Assembly: GCF_019139535.1 (NCBI RefSeq)
Contig: NZ_CP077073.1
Location: 5,236,501-5,300,500 of the forward strand
From: Pseudomonas muyukensis
GTDB taxonomy: Bacteria; Pseudomonadota; Gammaproteobacteria; Pseudomonadales; Pseudomonadaceae
DNA length: 64,000 nt
Reading direction: 5' to 3'
The translations under genes and the position numbers were made by a program. The notes below the pieces were generated by a model that saw only the letters and a program-made list of their open reading frames with translations, searched no databases and was not told where the DNA came from. Shown one piece after another: positions 55,831 through 64,000 of this stretch (the first letter of the stretch is position 1; every line of letters starts with the position of its first letter).

Positions 55831-57246
55831 ATGACCCTTTTCCGAAGCAAACCCGGCAACTCCATCGCCCTGCGCCTCTCGGCGCTGTTCACCCTGGTGG
55901 CCCTGGCCGTGTTCGTGCTGATCGGCAGCGCCTTGTACCGCCAGGTCGACCGCAGCCTCGACCTGCTGCCCGAAGCCGAACTGGACGCGCGCTTCAGCGT
56001 GCTCGAGTCCACCCTCAACCGCTACGGCACCGCCGAACACTGGGCCAAGATCAACAACAAGCTCAACCTGCTCAGCGAAGAAGACCGGCGCATCCGCTTC
56101 TGGGTGGTGAGCAGCGACCCGGCCTTCGAGTACGGCCAGCCCAGCCAACAGCTGCGCGCCTTCGCCGAGGGCGCGCCAGGCATGCGCGACCTGCGCCTGG
56201 CCGACAGCCCCTACCCCTACAAGGTACTGGTCAGCGAACTGCCGGCCCTGGGCGGGCGCCCACCGCTGCGCTTTCTGATCGGCATCGACACCGAGACCTT
56301 CTGGCAGGCCCAGCACAGCCTGCTGGTGGCCATCGTCGGCCTGGCCGCGCTGGGCGTGTTGCTGGCCTCGCTGCTCAGCTACTGGGTCGCGCGCATCGGC
56401 CTCAAGCCCTTGCAGGCCCTCTCGGACGAAGCCCAGACCCTGGCCCCGCCGCGCCTGGACGGGCGCCTGCAAAGCCACGACCTGCCGCCGGAACTGGCGC
56501 AGTTCGCCAGCGCCTTCAACGCCGCCCTCGACCGGGTCAGCCAGGCCTACACGCAACTGGAAGCGTTCAACGCCGATGTCGCCCACGAACTGCGCTCGCC
56601 GCTGACCAACCTGATCGGCCAGACCCAGGTCGCCCTCACCCGCGGGCGCAGCGCCGAGCACTACTTCGAGGTGCTGCAATCGAACCTCGAGGAGCTCGAG
56701 CGCCTGCGCAGCATCATCAACGACATGCTGTTCCTGGCCAGCGCCGACCAGGGCAGCAAGGCCACCGCGCTGACCCAGGCATCGCTGGCCGAGGAAGTGG
56801 CCACCACCCTGGACTACCTCGACTTCATCCTCGAGGACGCCCAGGTCAGCGTCAGTGTCAGCGGCGACGCCCAGGCACATATCGAGAAGGCCCAGTTGCG
56901 CCGGGCGCTGATCAACCTGCTGAACAATGCCGTGCAGCACACCGCGCCGCACCAGGTGATCGAGGTGCGCATCGAGGCCGATGAACAGCAGGTCAACATC
57001 GCCGTCAGCAACCCTGGCCCGGCGATCGCCGACGAGCACCTGGCGCTGCTGTTCGAGCGCTTCTACCGGGTGGATGCCGCCCGGGCCAACAGTGGGGGCG
57101 GCAACCACGGCCTGGGCCTGGCGATCGTCAAGGCCATCGCCTTGATGCACGGCGGCAGTGTGTTCGTGCGCAGCGAAGCGGGCGCCAATACCTTCGGCAT
57201 CAGCCTGCCGAACGCTCAACTACGCGGGTTTGCGGTAAAAATCTGA
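55831..57246 (+). CDS. Sensor histidine kinase, heavy-metal (CusS/CopS-like) type
   Basis: A 471-residue membrane kinase. Helices at about 14-35 and 163-186 flank a periplasmic sensor. A HAMP segment (about 186-240) precedes the phospho-acceptor His252 in FNADVAHELRSPLTNLIG. ATP-binding boxes are INLLNNAVQHT (N), FYRVDAARANSGGGNHGLGLAIVKAIA (within G1/F) and later glycine-rich parts. The signal is unknown; by family copper, silver or zinc, but the pump looks drug-type. Separated from its regulator by a REP element. Confidence 0.94.
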   Translation: MTLFRSKPGNSIALRLSALFTLVALAVFVLIGSALYRQVDRSLDLLPEAELDARFSVLESTLNRYGTAEHWAKINNKLNLLSEEDRRIRFWVVSSDPAFEYGQPSQQLRAFAEGAPGMRDLRLADSPYPYKVLVSELPALGGRPPLRFLIGIDTETFWQAQHSLLVAIVGLAALGVLLASLLSYWVARIGLKPLQALSDEAQTLAPPRLDGRLQSHDLPPELAQFASAFNAALDRVSQAYTQLEAFNADVAHELRSPLTNLIGQTQVALTRGRSAEHYFEVLQSNLEELERLRSIINDMLFLASADQGSKATALTQASLAEEVATTLDYLDFILEDAQVSVSVSGDAQAHIEKAQLRRALINLLNNAVQHTAPHQVIEVRIEADEQQVNIAVSNPGPAIADEHLALLFERFYRVDAARANSGGGNHGLGLAIVKAIALMHGGSVFVRSEAGANTFGISLPNAQLRGFAVKI

Positions 57247-57317
57247 TACTTTCACCCGTGATCATTACCTTTTATGCAACAGTGCTTATCCAAACGGCCT
57301 CTGTTTCCAGGGTGTTT

Positions 57318-57339
57318 ACAGGGCTAACTTTAGCCCTGT
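57318..57339. promoter_or_regulatory. Perfect inverted repeat upstream of small exported protein
   Basis: Ten-base arms ACAGGGCTAA/TTAGCCCTGT with a two-base centre. No T tract follows, so an operator or mRNA structure is more likely than a terminator. It lies 38 bases before the start of the 74-residue gene. Confidence 0.5.
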
Positions 57340-57376
57340 CATCACTCGCACTTGCTCTGCAAGAAGGTTGCATCAA

Positions 57377-57601
57377 ATGTCCAACAGTATGGGTATTGCC
57401 AGCGTCTTCGTCCTGTCGTCCCTGTTGTTGTCGCCCCTGGCCATGGCCGAAGAATCGCCGGCCTTCGTCGCCCGTAACAGCGAACTTGCCGCTGTCCATC
57501 AACAGGCCCGCGACGCCTATGCCGCCAAACCAGCCGACGCGGTGAAAGACTCGCAGCAGACAGCGTCCAAAGTTTCCGCCGACAGCGATATCGATAGCTG
57601 A
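57377..57601 (+). CDS. Small exported protein, unknown function
   Basis: A 74-residue protein with signal peptide MSNSMGIASVFVLSSLLLSP and cleavage near AMA-EES. The mature part of about 48 residues is polar and Ala/Asp/Lys-rich, with no cysteine and no known motif. ATG at 57377 follows AAGAAGG at good spacing. A perfect inverted repeat upstream and a clear terminator downstream mark it as an independent gene. Being next to a two-component efflux system, it could belong to the same response, but nothing in its sequence shows that. Confidence 0.75.
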   Translation: MSNSMGIASVFVLSSLLLSPLAMAEESPAFVARNSELAAVHQQARDAYAAKPADAVKDSQQTASKVSADSDIDS

Positions 57602-57674
57602 TCGGCCATTTTCGATTCGAAGTTTTCCCTTGGCTACACCATGGGCACCGCCTGTGACGATATGTTAGCCTTTC

Positions 57675-57703
57675 AAAGCCGCTGCTAATCAGCGGCTTTT
57701 TTT
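57675..57703 (+). terminator. Rho-independent terminator
   Basis: Stem AAAGCCGCTG, loop CTAAT, CAGCGGCTTT, then T tract. It lies 74 bases after the small exported protein gene and ends its transcript. Confidence 0.92.
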
Positions 57704-57804
57704 ATGTGTCGAAAATATCAGCAGGGATGTTGCGTCTCTAATAAGAGATTGGCAGACACGACAATAAAATCTGCCCAACCGCTTGACCAAAGGAGTTTGT
57801 ACCG

Positions 57805-59115
57805 GTGCTTTCCGCGTTTCGTTTCACCCCGTTGTTCGTTGCGTTGGCCGCAACGATTCCCGTCGCCGCCCAGGCCGAAGAAGCGCAAGCCGAGGGTTTC
57901 ATCGAAGGGTCCTCGCTCAACCTGCATTTTCGCAATGCCTACTTCAACCGCAACGAAAAGAACCGCAAGGTAGAGGACAAGCGCGAGTGGGGCCAGGGCG
58001 CCGTGGCGCGCTTCGAGTCCGGCTACACGCCAGGCACCATCGGCTTCGGCCTCGATGCCCACGCCATGATCGGTTTGAAACTGGACGGTGGCTCCGGCCA
58101 TGCCGGTACCTCGATCCTGCCGAGCGAACCGGGCGACAAGGCCCGCCATGCCTTCTCCACCGCCGGCGGCGCGATCAAGCTCAAGGGCTTCGACACCGAG
58201 TTCAAGGCCGGTGACCTGTTCCTCACCAACCCAGTGATCGCCGGTGGCGAGAGCCGCATGCTGCCGCAGACCTTCCGCGGCGTCGCGGTGACCAACAACA
58301 GCATCGACGGGCTGATGCTCGAAGGCGGCAAGGTCAGCTTCACCAAGCCGTACAACCAGAGCGGCCACCGCCGCATCAACACCTACTACAGCAACCAGAC
58401 GCCCGAGCAGGACAGCCAGAACCTGAGCTGGGCCGGCGCGTCGTGGAGCGGCACCGAGCACATCACCGCCAATGTCTATGCCGCCGAGCTCAAGGACATC
58501 TGGAACCAGTACTACGCCGACTTCGACTACACCTACGTGGTCAACGACCTGGTCAGCCTGAACCCAGGCGTGCACTTCTATCACACCCAGGACACCGGCC
58601 AGTCGAAGCTGGGCAGCATCGACAACAACACCTGGAGCGTGCACTTCACCGTGGCCGCCGGCTACCACAGCGTCACCGCCGCCTACCAGCGGGTCAACGG
58701 CAACACGCCGTTCGACTACATCAACCTGGGTGACAGCATCTTCCTCGACAACTCGCGCATGTATTCGGACTTCAACGCGCCAAACGAGCGCTCGTGGAAG
58801 CTGCAGTACGACTACGACTTCGCCGGCCTCGGCGTGCCGGGCCTGAGCACCTCGCTGTCGTACTCGCGCGGCAAGGCCGACCTGACCAAGGCCAGCCAGG
58901 ACACCGAGTTCTATGACTTCTACAACGCGGACGGCAAGAATGCCCGGCACTGGGAACGTGACTTCGACCTGAAGTACGTGTTCCAGGAAGGCCAGCTCAA
59001 GGACCTGTCGGTGCTGCTGCGCTATGCCACGCACCGGGCCAACGCGGCGTATGCGAGCGAGCAGGACAACGACGAGTTCCGGGTGATCGTGGATTACCCG
59101 CTGAACGTGTTCTAA
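57805..59115 (+). CDS. OprD-family outer-membrane porin
   Basis: A 436-residue substrate-specific porin. The signal peptide ends near AQA-EEA (about residue 24). The mature barrel contains typical OprD pieces: [72 protein letters not shown] and a C-terminal strand [14 protein letters not shown] ending in Phe. GTG start at 57805 after AAAGGAG. OprD porins take up amino acids or aromatic acids; the substrate here cannot be told. Confidence 0.94.
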   Translation: MLSAFRFTPLFVALAATIPVAAQAEEAQAEGFIEGSSLNLHFRNAYFNRNEKNRKVEDKREWGQGAVARFESGYTPGTIGFGLDAHAMIGLKLDGGSGHAGTSILPSEPGDKARHAFSTAGGAIKLKGFDTEFKAGDLFLTNPVIAGGESRMLPQTFRGVAVTNNSIDGLMLEGGKVSFTKPYNQSGHRRINTYYSNQTPEQDSQNLSWAGASWSGTEHITANVYAAELKDIWNQYYADFDYTYVVNDLVSLNPGVHFYHTQDTGQSKLGSIDNNTWSVHFTVAAGYHSVTAAYQRVNGNTPFDYINLGDSIFLDNSRMYSDFNAPNERSWKLQYDYDFAGLGVPGLSTSLSYSRGKADLTKASQDTEFYDFYNADGKNARHWERDFDLKYVFQEGQLKDLSVLLRYATHRANAAYASEQDNDEFRVIVDYPLNVF

Positions 59116-59432
59116 CGCGGTAGATCCGTTCGGCGTTTGAATTTCAGCGCCTGCGAGACCGAGCGCCGCCCGCGCGGCGCTCAATCTACCCGGCACTGCA
59201 AAACGTGCGGCGAACACCTGGTGCAATCGCCGGGGTCGCTTAGCACAGCTCTTTCGCAACACAAGGCCGCTCCTGCAAAGTCAGCCGCTCGTTGCCTGGG
59301 CCCGGCCCTCCTGCATCATTTCCGTCGGCCAAATCGCCTTTGATCTTGTCCGACAATCCCCGCTTGCCTAGAATATCGCCGCCGCTTTTCGGCCCATTCC
59401 CCAAGGATCCCGGGGCTTATGCAGTTGCGAGC
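59116..59432. other. Intergenic region with hairpin and half REP
   Basis: 317 bases. A strong hairpin GAGCGCCGC/GCGGCGCTC (59161-59182) without T tract may end porin transcription. A lone REP arm (CAACACAAGGCCGCTCCTGC) lies at about 59259-59278. The stretch 59193-59222 resembles one at 15467-15494. The promoter of the cyclase gene should be within the last 100 bases; none is clear. Confidence 0.6.
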
Positions 59433-60935
59433 ATGACGTTGCCCACCCGATCACCACGATCCGCCCTGTACAAGTCGCACCCCGAGCTGGTCCTCAACCT
59501 GGGCAGCTGCCTCGCCGTGCTCGCCATCGTGGCCATCGTCAGCTACCTGCTGGTCCGTGAGCGCGACAGCGTCGAACAATCGGCCATGCGCTCGTCGAGC
59601 AACATCGTGCAACTGATCGAAAGCGACATCCTGCGCAACGTCGAACTCTACGACCAGTCGCTCAAGGGCCTGATCTGGGCCGTGCAGCACCCTGAGCTGC
59701 TCAAGGTGCCGCCCAGGCTGCGCCAGCAGATTCTCTTCAACCAGGCCTTCTCCGCCCCGGTGCGCGGCGACATCCTCTGGCTCGATGCCAAGGGCGACGT
59801 GCTTGGCGACTCCACCAGCGCGCTGCCGCGCCAGGCCAATTTCGCTGACACCGTGCCCTTCCAGTCCCACCGCGATCAGCCGCGCCTGGGCCTGCTGATC
59901 AGCCCGCCATTCAAGGCACGGCTGGGCGACCTGGACTGGTGCATCAGCTTCAGCCGGCGCATCTCCGGGCCCAATGGCGAGTTCCAGGGCCTGGCGGCCG
60001 GGGCCTTGCGCCTGTCCTACTTCAACGCGCTGTTCCAACGCCTGGACATCGGCGTGGACAGCAGCGTCAACCTGCTCAACACCGATGGCCAGCTGCTGGC
60101 GCGCCAGCCAACCCGCCCGCAGGATCCGCTGATCGGTAGCAGCTTGCGCGAGCGTCCCAACTTCAAGCGCATCCTCGGCGAGCGCAGTGGCAGCTTCACC
60201 GCCCGCTCGACGGCCTATGAAGGCCAGCGCCTCTACACCTTCGCCCGGGTCGCCGACCTGCCGCTGATCGTGCTGGTGGCGCACTCGGCCGACGAGGTGT
60301 TCCAGTCGTGGCGACGCACCGCAATCGTGGTCAGCGTGGCCACTGGCGTGCTGTGCATCGGCATCCTCTGGCTGACCTTGCTGCTGGGCCGCGAATTGCG
60401 CCGGCGCCAAGACGCCGAGCAGGGCCTGGCGACCCTGGCCGCCACCGACAGCCTCACGGGCCTGGCCAACCGCCGCCGCCTCGACCAGGTGCTGCGCCAG
60501 GAATGGGCCCGCGCCCAGCGCAACCGCAAACCACTGGCGGTGCTGATGGTGGATGTGGATCACTTCAAGGCGTTCAACCAGCGCCATGGCCACGCCGGCG
60601 GCGACCATGTGCTGCGCGAGGTGGCCACCACCCTGCAGCGGTGCATCCGCCGACCGGCGGACCTGGCGGCACGCTATGGCGGCGAGGAGTTCCAGGTGGT
60701 GCTGCCAGAGACCGAACTGGCCGGCGCGCTGCTACTGGCCGAACGCATTCGCGCCAGTGTCGAGGCGATGCCGCCGTTCGGCGACGATGAACGCGCGGTG
60801 ACGGTGAGCGTGGGGATTGGCCTGCATGCGCCGGGTGGCGCACAGGACCTGGCGGGTTTGCTGGGGGATGCCGACGAGGCGCTGTACCGGGCCAAGGCCA
60901 ATGGTCGCAATCGGGTTGAGGGGCCGAGGGCCTAG
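59433..60935 (+). CDS. Membrane-bound diguanylate cyclase
   Basis: About 500 residues. Two membrane helices (about 25-42 and 295-318) flank a periplasmic Cache-like sensor domain (LIESDILRNVELYDQSLKGL and so on). The GGDEF domain (about 335-498) has DSLTGLANRRRLDQVL, the active-site GGEEF (416-420) and an inhibitory RxxD site (RPAD) five residues before it. It should therefore make cyclic di-GMP and be product-inhibited. ATG at 59433 is chosen because it starts just before the first helix; a longer frame exists. No EAL domain. Confidence 0.93.
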   Translation: MTLPTRSPRSALYKSHPELVLNLGSCLAVLAIVAIVSYLLVRERDSVEQSAMRSSSNIVQLIESDILRNVELYDQSLKGLIWAVQHPELLKVPPRLRQQILFNQAFSAPVRGDILWLDAKGDVLGDSTSALPRQANFADTVPFQSHRDQPRLGLLISPPFKARLGDLDWCISFSRRISGPNGEFQGLAAGALRLSYFNALFQRLDIGVDSSVNLLNTDGQLLARQPTRPQDPLIGSSLRERPNFKRILGERSGSFTARSTAYEGQRLYTFARVADLPLIVLVAHSADEVFQSWRRTAIVVSVATGVLCIGILWLTLLLGRELRRRQDAEQGLATLAATDSLTGLANRRRLDQVLRQEWARAQRNRKPLAVLMVDVDHFKAFNQRHGHAGGDHVLREVATTLQRCIRRPADLAARYGGEEFQVVLPETELAGALLLAERIRASVEAMPPFGDDERAVTVSVGIGLHAPGGAQDLAGLLGDADEALYRAKANGRNRVEGPRA

Positions 60936-61039
60936 GGGCTGCTGCGCAGCCCTTTGGCGACACAAGGCCACTCCTACAGGAAATTGCGTTCCCCTGTTGG
61001 AGCGGCCTTGTGTCGCGAAAGGGGCGCAAAGCGCCCCCA
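60936..61039. repeat. REP inverted pair
   Basis: Begins directly after the cyclase stop. Arms with GGCGACACAAGGCC and CGGCCTTGTGTCGCGAAAG. It sits between convergent genes. Confidence 0.9.
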
Positions 61040-61049
61040 ACGATCCCGC

Positions 61050-61526
61050 TTACGACCGCGCGCGGGCCGCGTTACGCAGCGCCTTCACCTGGTCATGATT
61101 GCGTTGCACGCCTTGCAACTGCTTCTCCACCAGCGCGTAGGACGCGTCATTGGCCGTACGCCCCAGCTTGACCAGCTTCTCGCGCCCGTCCTTGTACGCC
61201 TTCAACGCATGGTCCTCGCCGCGCTCCACTTCATTGAGCACAGCCTCCTCGTCCTTGCCGGTGACCATCGACTTGAGGTTGACCCAGCCCCGGTGCAGGT
61301 CGCCGCTGATGCTGGTGCTGGTTTCCGGGTCGCCGCCCAGGCGCCGCACCTCGCTCTGCAACTCGGCCGCGGCACTGGCGCACTCGCCGGCGCGTTGCAC
61401 GAAGAATGCCTTCAGCTCAGGGTTCTTCACGTCGTCCGCAGACGCCTTGAAGCCCTTCTCACCATCCTTGCTGTACTCGATCAGGTCGTTGAGTACGTCG
61501 ATCGTGTCTTTGTTGGGATTGCTCAT
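61050..61526 (-). CDS. DUF2383 (PA2169-family) four-helix protein
   Basis: A 158-residue all-helical protein of the ferritin-like DUF2383/PA2169 family. It has NDLIEYSKDGEKGFKASADD, FFVQRAGECASAAAELQ, RGWVNLKSMV and ERGEDHALKAYKDG. ATG at 61526 follows AAGGAG by eight bases; a longer frame adds a hydrophobic stretch that is probably not translated. Function unknown; relatives are often stress or stationary-phase induced. The A/T-rich upstream region 61565-61625 probably holds the promoter. Confidence 0.88.
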   Translation of the reverse strand: MSNPNKDTIDVLNDLIEYSKDGEKGFKASADDVKNPELKAFFVQRAGECASAAAELQSEVRRLGGDPETSTSISGDLHRGWVNLKSMVTGKDEEAVLNEVERGEDHALKAYKDGREKLVKLGRTANDASYALVEKQLQGVQRNHDQVKALRNAARARS

Positions 61527-61729
61527 GGCAACAACTCCTTGGCAGGTGATAGTCACCTTTACTGGAGCAGGCTTCATGCCAAGCCAGGAAATTAAAAAAT
61601 ATTGTTTTAAATCAATTAGATACAAAACAACAAGACATACCATGAATCGGCGTTCTGCATGATCGCCGCTTGGGTCGTCGTGCAGTTTGCAGTATGGTCC
61701 GCGCTCAACCCGCCACAGGCCGCTGCCCG

Positions 61730-61951
61730 ATGAAACCCGAATCCCTGCAACTGCTGGTCACCCGCACCATGCCCTTCGGCAAGTACCAGGGGCGGATCAT
61801 CGCCGACCTGCCGGGCGATTACCTGGCCTGGTTCGCGCGCAAGGGCTTCCCGCCCGGGGAGCTGGGCGGGTTGCTGGCCTTGATGCACGAGATCGACCAC
61901 AACGGGCTGGGCGATCTGCTGAAACCGTTGCGGGGCAAGCCCCGGGGGTGA
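61730..61951 (+). CDS. DUF3820 family protein
   Basis: A 73-residue protein with TRTMPFGKYQGRIIADLPGDYLAWFARKGFPPGELG, the whole-length signature of DUF3820 (named putative quorum-sensing-regulated virulence factor after a P. aeruginosa member). The predicted fold is small alpha/beta. ATG at 61730. The gene stands alone, divergent from the DUF2383 gene. The family's actual activity is unknown. Confidence 0.88.
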   Translation: MKPESLQLLVTRTMPFGKYQGRIIADLPGDYLAWFARKGFPPGELGGLLALMHEIDHNGLGDLLKPLRGKPRG

Positions 61952-61996
61952 CGGCCGCGCTCATGGAACAAACCGTAACTCATTGCTTTAGCGAGT

Positions 61997-62117
61997 CCCT
62001 GTGGGAGCGGCCTTGCGTCGCGAAAGGGCTGCGTAGCAGCCCCGGCAATTTCGATGGTGGCTCAGAACCTGGGGCCGCTGCGCGACCCTTTCGCGACGCA
62101 AGGCCGCTCCCACAGGG
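61997..62117. repeat. REP inverted pair
   Basis: Arms start CCCTGTGGGAGCGGCC and end with its complement, with inner TTGCGTCGCGAAAGGG. It lies between the convergent DUF3820 gene and fruA; 62118-62188 shows nothing else. Confidence 0.9.
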
Positions 62118-62188
62118 GGATAGTTCTCTGCGCAACAGCGTAGCCCGAAGGACTGGGCGATCCTCTACAGCGATTGCACAGTGCCTGG

Positions 62189-63910
62189 CTAGCCCTTGGC
62201 CGGCGCCACTACCATCTCCACCTGTTCGTTCTTCTTGATCACGGCATACACCACCGCCGTCAGCAGGCTGCCGGCCACGATCGCCAGCAGGTACAGCAGG
62301 GCATGATTGATCGCGTTGGGGATCAGCAGCACGAACAGGCCGCCATGGGGCGCCATCAGCTTGCAGCCGAAGTACATCGACAGCGCCCCGGTCAAGGCAC
62401 CGCCGGCGATGCTCGCCGGGATCACCCGCAGCGGGTCCTTGGCGGCGAACGGGATTGCCCCTTCGGAAATGAAGCACAGCCCCAGCGCCAGCGCCGCCTT
62501 GCCGGCCTCGCGCTCGCTCTGGGCGAACTTGCGCCGGGCCATGAAGGTGGCCAGGCCCAGGCCAATCGGCGGCACCATGCCGGCCGCCATGGTCGCGGCC
62601 ATCGGCGCGTAGCTGGACGATGCCAGCAGGCCCACCGAGAACGCATAGGCAGCCTTGTTGATCGGCCCGCCAAGGTCCACGCACATCATGCCGCCCAGCA
62701 GCAGCCCAAGCAGCACCGCATTGGCGGTGCCCATGCTGTCGAGAAACTGGGTGAGCCCTGCGAGCATGGCCGCCACCGGCTGGCCGACCACGTAGATCAT
62801 CACCAGGCCGGTGAACAGGCTGGCCAGCAACGGAATGATCAGGATCGGCTTGAGCGCCTCGAGGCTGCTCGGCAAGCGCACCCAGCGGGCAATGGCCTTG
62901 GCGCAGTAGCCAGCGAGAAAGCCGGCGACGATGCCACCGATGAATCCTGCACCCAGGGTGCTGGCCAACAGGCCGCCGATCATCCCCGGCGCCAGGCCAG
63001 GGCGGTCGGCGATGGACCAGGCGATGTAGCCGGCCAGCAACGGCACCATCAGCTTGAAGGCCGCTTCGCCGCCAATCTGCATCAGTGCAGCGGGCAAGGT
63101 GCCGGGCTGCTTGTACGCCTCGATGCCAAACACAAATGACAGCGCGATCAGCAAGCCACCCGCCACCACCATCGGCAGCATGAACGACACCCCGGTCAGC
63201 AGGTGCTTGTACACGCCGGTTTTCTCGGCCTTTTGCCCTGCGCTGGGCACGCTATCGGCACTTTCCACCTTGCCCTCGGCCAGCGCCTTGTCCAGCGTGG
63301 CGCGGGCCTGCTTGAGGGCGATGCCGGTGCCGCAGCGGTAGATGCGCTTGCCGGCGAAACGCGCGGCGGGCACTTCGATATCGGCGGCCAGCAGCACCAC
63401 GTCGGCCTCGGCGATGGCCTCGGCCGGCAGCGGGTTGCGCGCGCCGACCGAGCCCTGGGTTTCCACGCTGAGCTGGTAACCCAGGGCCTGGGCGGCCTGT
63501 TGCAGCGCTTCGGCGGCCATGAAGGTGTGGGCCACGCCGGTCGGGCAGGCGGTCACCGCGACGATTTTCGGCGCGCTGCCCTGCGGGGCCGGCGCCGCCT
63601 CGTGTACCCGCGCCCCGGCGGCGGCCTGGTCAAGAAACCCCTCGCGGTCCGCGAGCGCCTGGGCCGGCGTGCTCTGGTACAGGCGCTTGCCCGCGAAGCG
63701 CGCCAGCTCCACAGACCCGGTGCTGACCACCAGCACCCAGTCGGCCTCTGCGATCTGCGCCGCAGTCAGGCGACGCTCGGGGTGCTCGGCATCCTGCACC
63801 TCGACGCAGGTCTTCCAGCCGCGACGCTGGGCCGCGGCGGCCAGCAGGCGCGCGCTGAGCACGCTGGACACCTGACCGTTGGGGCAGGCGGTGACAATGG
63901 CGATGTTCAT
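62189..63910 (-). CDS. fruA: Fructose-specific PTS enzyme IIBC
   Basis: Phosphorylates fructose to fructose 1-phosphate while carrying it across the inner membrane. The 573-residue product has a degenerate first IIB-like domain (1-about 100, with VTACPNG, Cys9), the catalytic IIB (about 113-210) with phospho-Cys122 in VTACPTGVAHTFMA, and IIC from about 235 with eight or more helices (LLTGVSFMLPMVVAGGLLIA, CVDLGGPINKAAYAF and SEGAIPFAAKDPLRVIP). Start overlaps the fruK stop by one base (TGATG), in the usual fruBKA order. Confidence 0.97.
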   Translation of the reverse strand: MNIAIVTACPNGQVSSVLSARLLAAAAQRRGWKTCVEVQDAEHPERRLTAAQIAEADWVLVVSTGSVELARFAGKRLYQSTPAQALADREGFLDQAAAGARVHEAAPAPQGSAPKIVAVTACPTGVAHTFMAAEALQQAAQALGYQLSVETQGSVGARNPLPAEAIAEADVVLLAADIEVPAARFAGKRIYRCGTGIALKQARATLDKALAEGKVESADSVPSAGQKAEKTGVYKHLLTGVSFMLPMVVAGGLLIALSFVFGIEAYKQPGTLPAALMQIGGEAAFKLMVPLLAGYIAWSIADRPGLAPGMIGGLLASTLGAGFIGGIVAGFLAGYCAKAIARWVRLPSSLEALKPILIIPLLASLFTGLVMIYVVGQPVAAMLAGLTQFLDSMGTANAVLLGLLLGGMMCVDLGGPINKAAYAFSVGLLASSSYAPMAATMAAGMVPPIGLGLATFMARRKFAQSEREAGKAALALGLCFISEGAIPFAAKDPLRVIPASIAGGALTGALSMYFGCKLMAPHGGLFVLLIPNAINHALLYLLAIVAGSLLTAVVYAVIKKNEQVEMVVAPAKG

Positions 63911-64000
63911 CAGCAGCCCTCTTCTTGTTGTTCTGCCAGGTGCACGGCAGCTTCCAGGCGGGCCAGTTGCTCGCGATCATGGATGCCGAAACCGACCTGG
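63910..64000 (-). CDS. fruK: 1-phosphofructokinase, C-terminal end only
   Basis: The last 30 codons of a gene entering from the right edge, read as QVGFGIHDREQLARLEAAVH and then a short Gln/Glu-rich tail ending in Cys. Position before fruA and this tail fit FruK, which phosphorylates fructose 1-phosphate to the 1,6-bisphosphate. The catalytic part is outside the window. Confidence 0.8.
   Translation of the reverse strand, partial: QVGFGIHDREQLARLEAAVHLAEQQEEGC

Overview
The window is chromosomal DNA of a Pseudomonas, most likely of the P. putida group. This rests on the high G+C content and codon use, on the gene neighbourhood (secD-yajC-tgt-queA with tRNA-Leu, cyoABCDE, dsbB, hmp/norR, cheV, fruK-fruA), and on several families of short REP-type inverted repeats between genes. 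The assignment comes from recognising gene families and gene order; no database search was possible.

Layout. 1-4214 (minus) holds the end of the Sec/queuosine operon: queA, tgt, yajC and secD, which is cut by the window edge. 4283-6482 (plus) has tRNA-Leu(CAA) with its own promoter and terminator, a small membrane protein, a GNAT acetyltransferase and a bestrophin-type channel. 6675-12176 is a selenium locus: a PhnCDE-like ABC transporter (minus) diverges from selD and selU/mnmH (plus). 12180-15355 carries an LprI-like protein, a LysR regulator facing a DMT transporter, a membrane protein and another GNAT enzyme. 15650-30934 (minus) is one giant autotransporter of 5,094 residues, built from about 39 copies of a beta-strand repeat, with a nested 1.3-kb higher-order repeat and four near-identical linker blocks.

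31267-33059 holds a YkgJ-like protein and an alanine aminotransferase. 33367-36857 (minus) is the most unusual locus: a compact three-gene operon of an isocyanide synthase, a HAD phosphatase, and an isocyanide synthase fused to a TauD-type Fe(II)/2-oxoglutarate dioxygenase. It has its own promoter with palindromes just after the cyo terminator, and looks like an isonitrile natural-product cassette inserted between cyoE and the aminotransferase. 37048-41875 is the cytochrome bo3 operon cyoABCDE, followed upstream by dsbB and then the NO-detoxification pair hmp/norR.

46348-48942 has a REP array, cheV, a small exported protein and a second YkgJ-like protein. 48971-57246 has an Aer-like chemoreceptor, then an RND efflux operon with its own OmpR-family two-component system. 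57377-60935 has a small exported protein, an OprD-family porin and a membrane-bound diguanylate cyclase. 61050-64000 has a DUF2383 stress-type protein, a DUF3820 protein and the fructose PTS genes fruA and fruK, the latter cut by the window edge.
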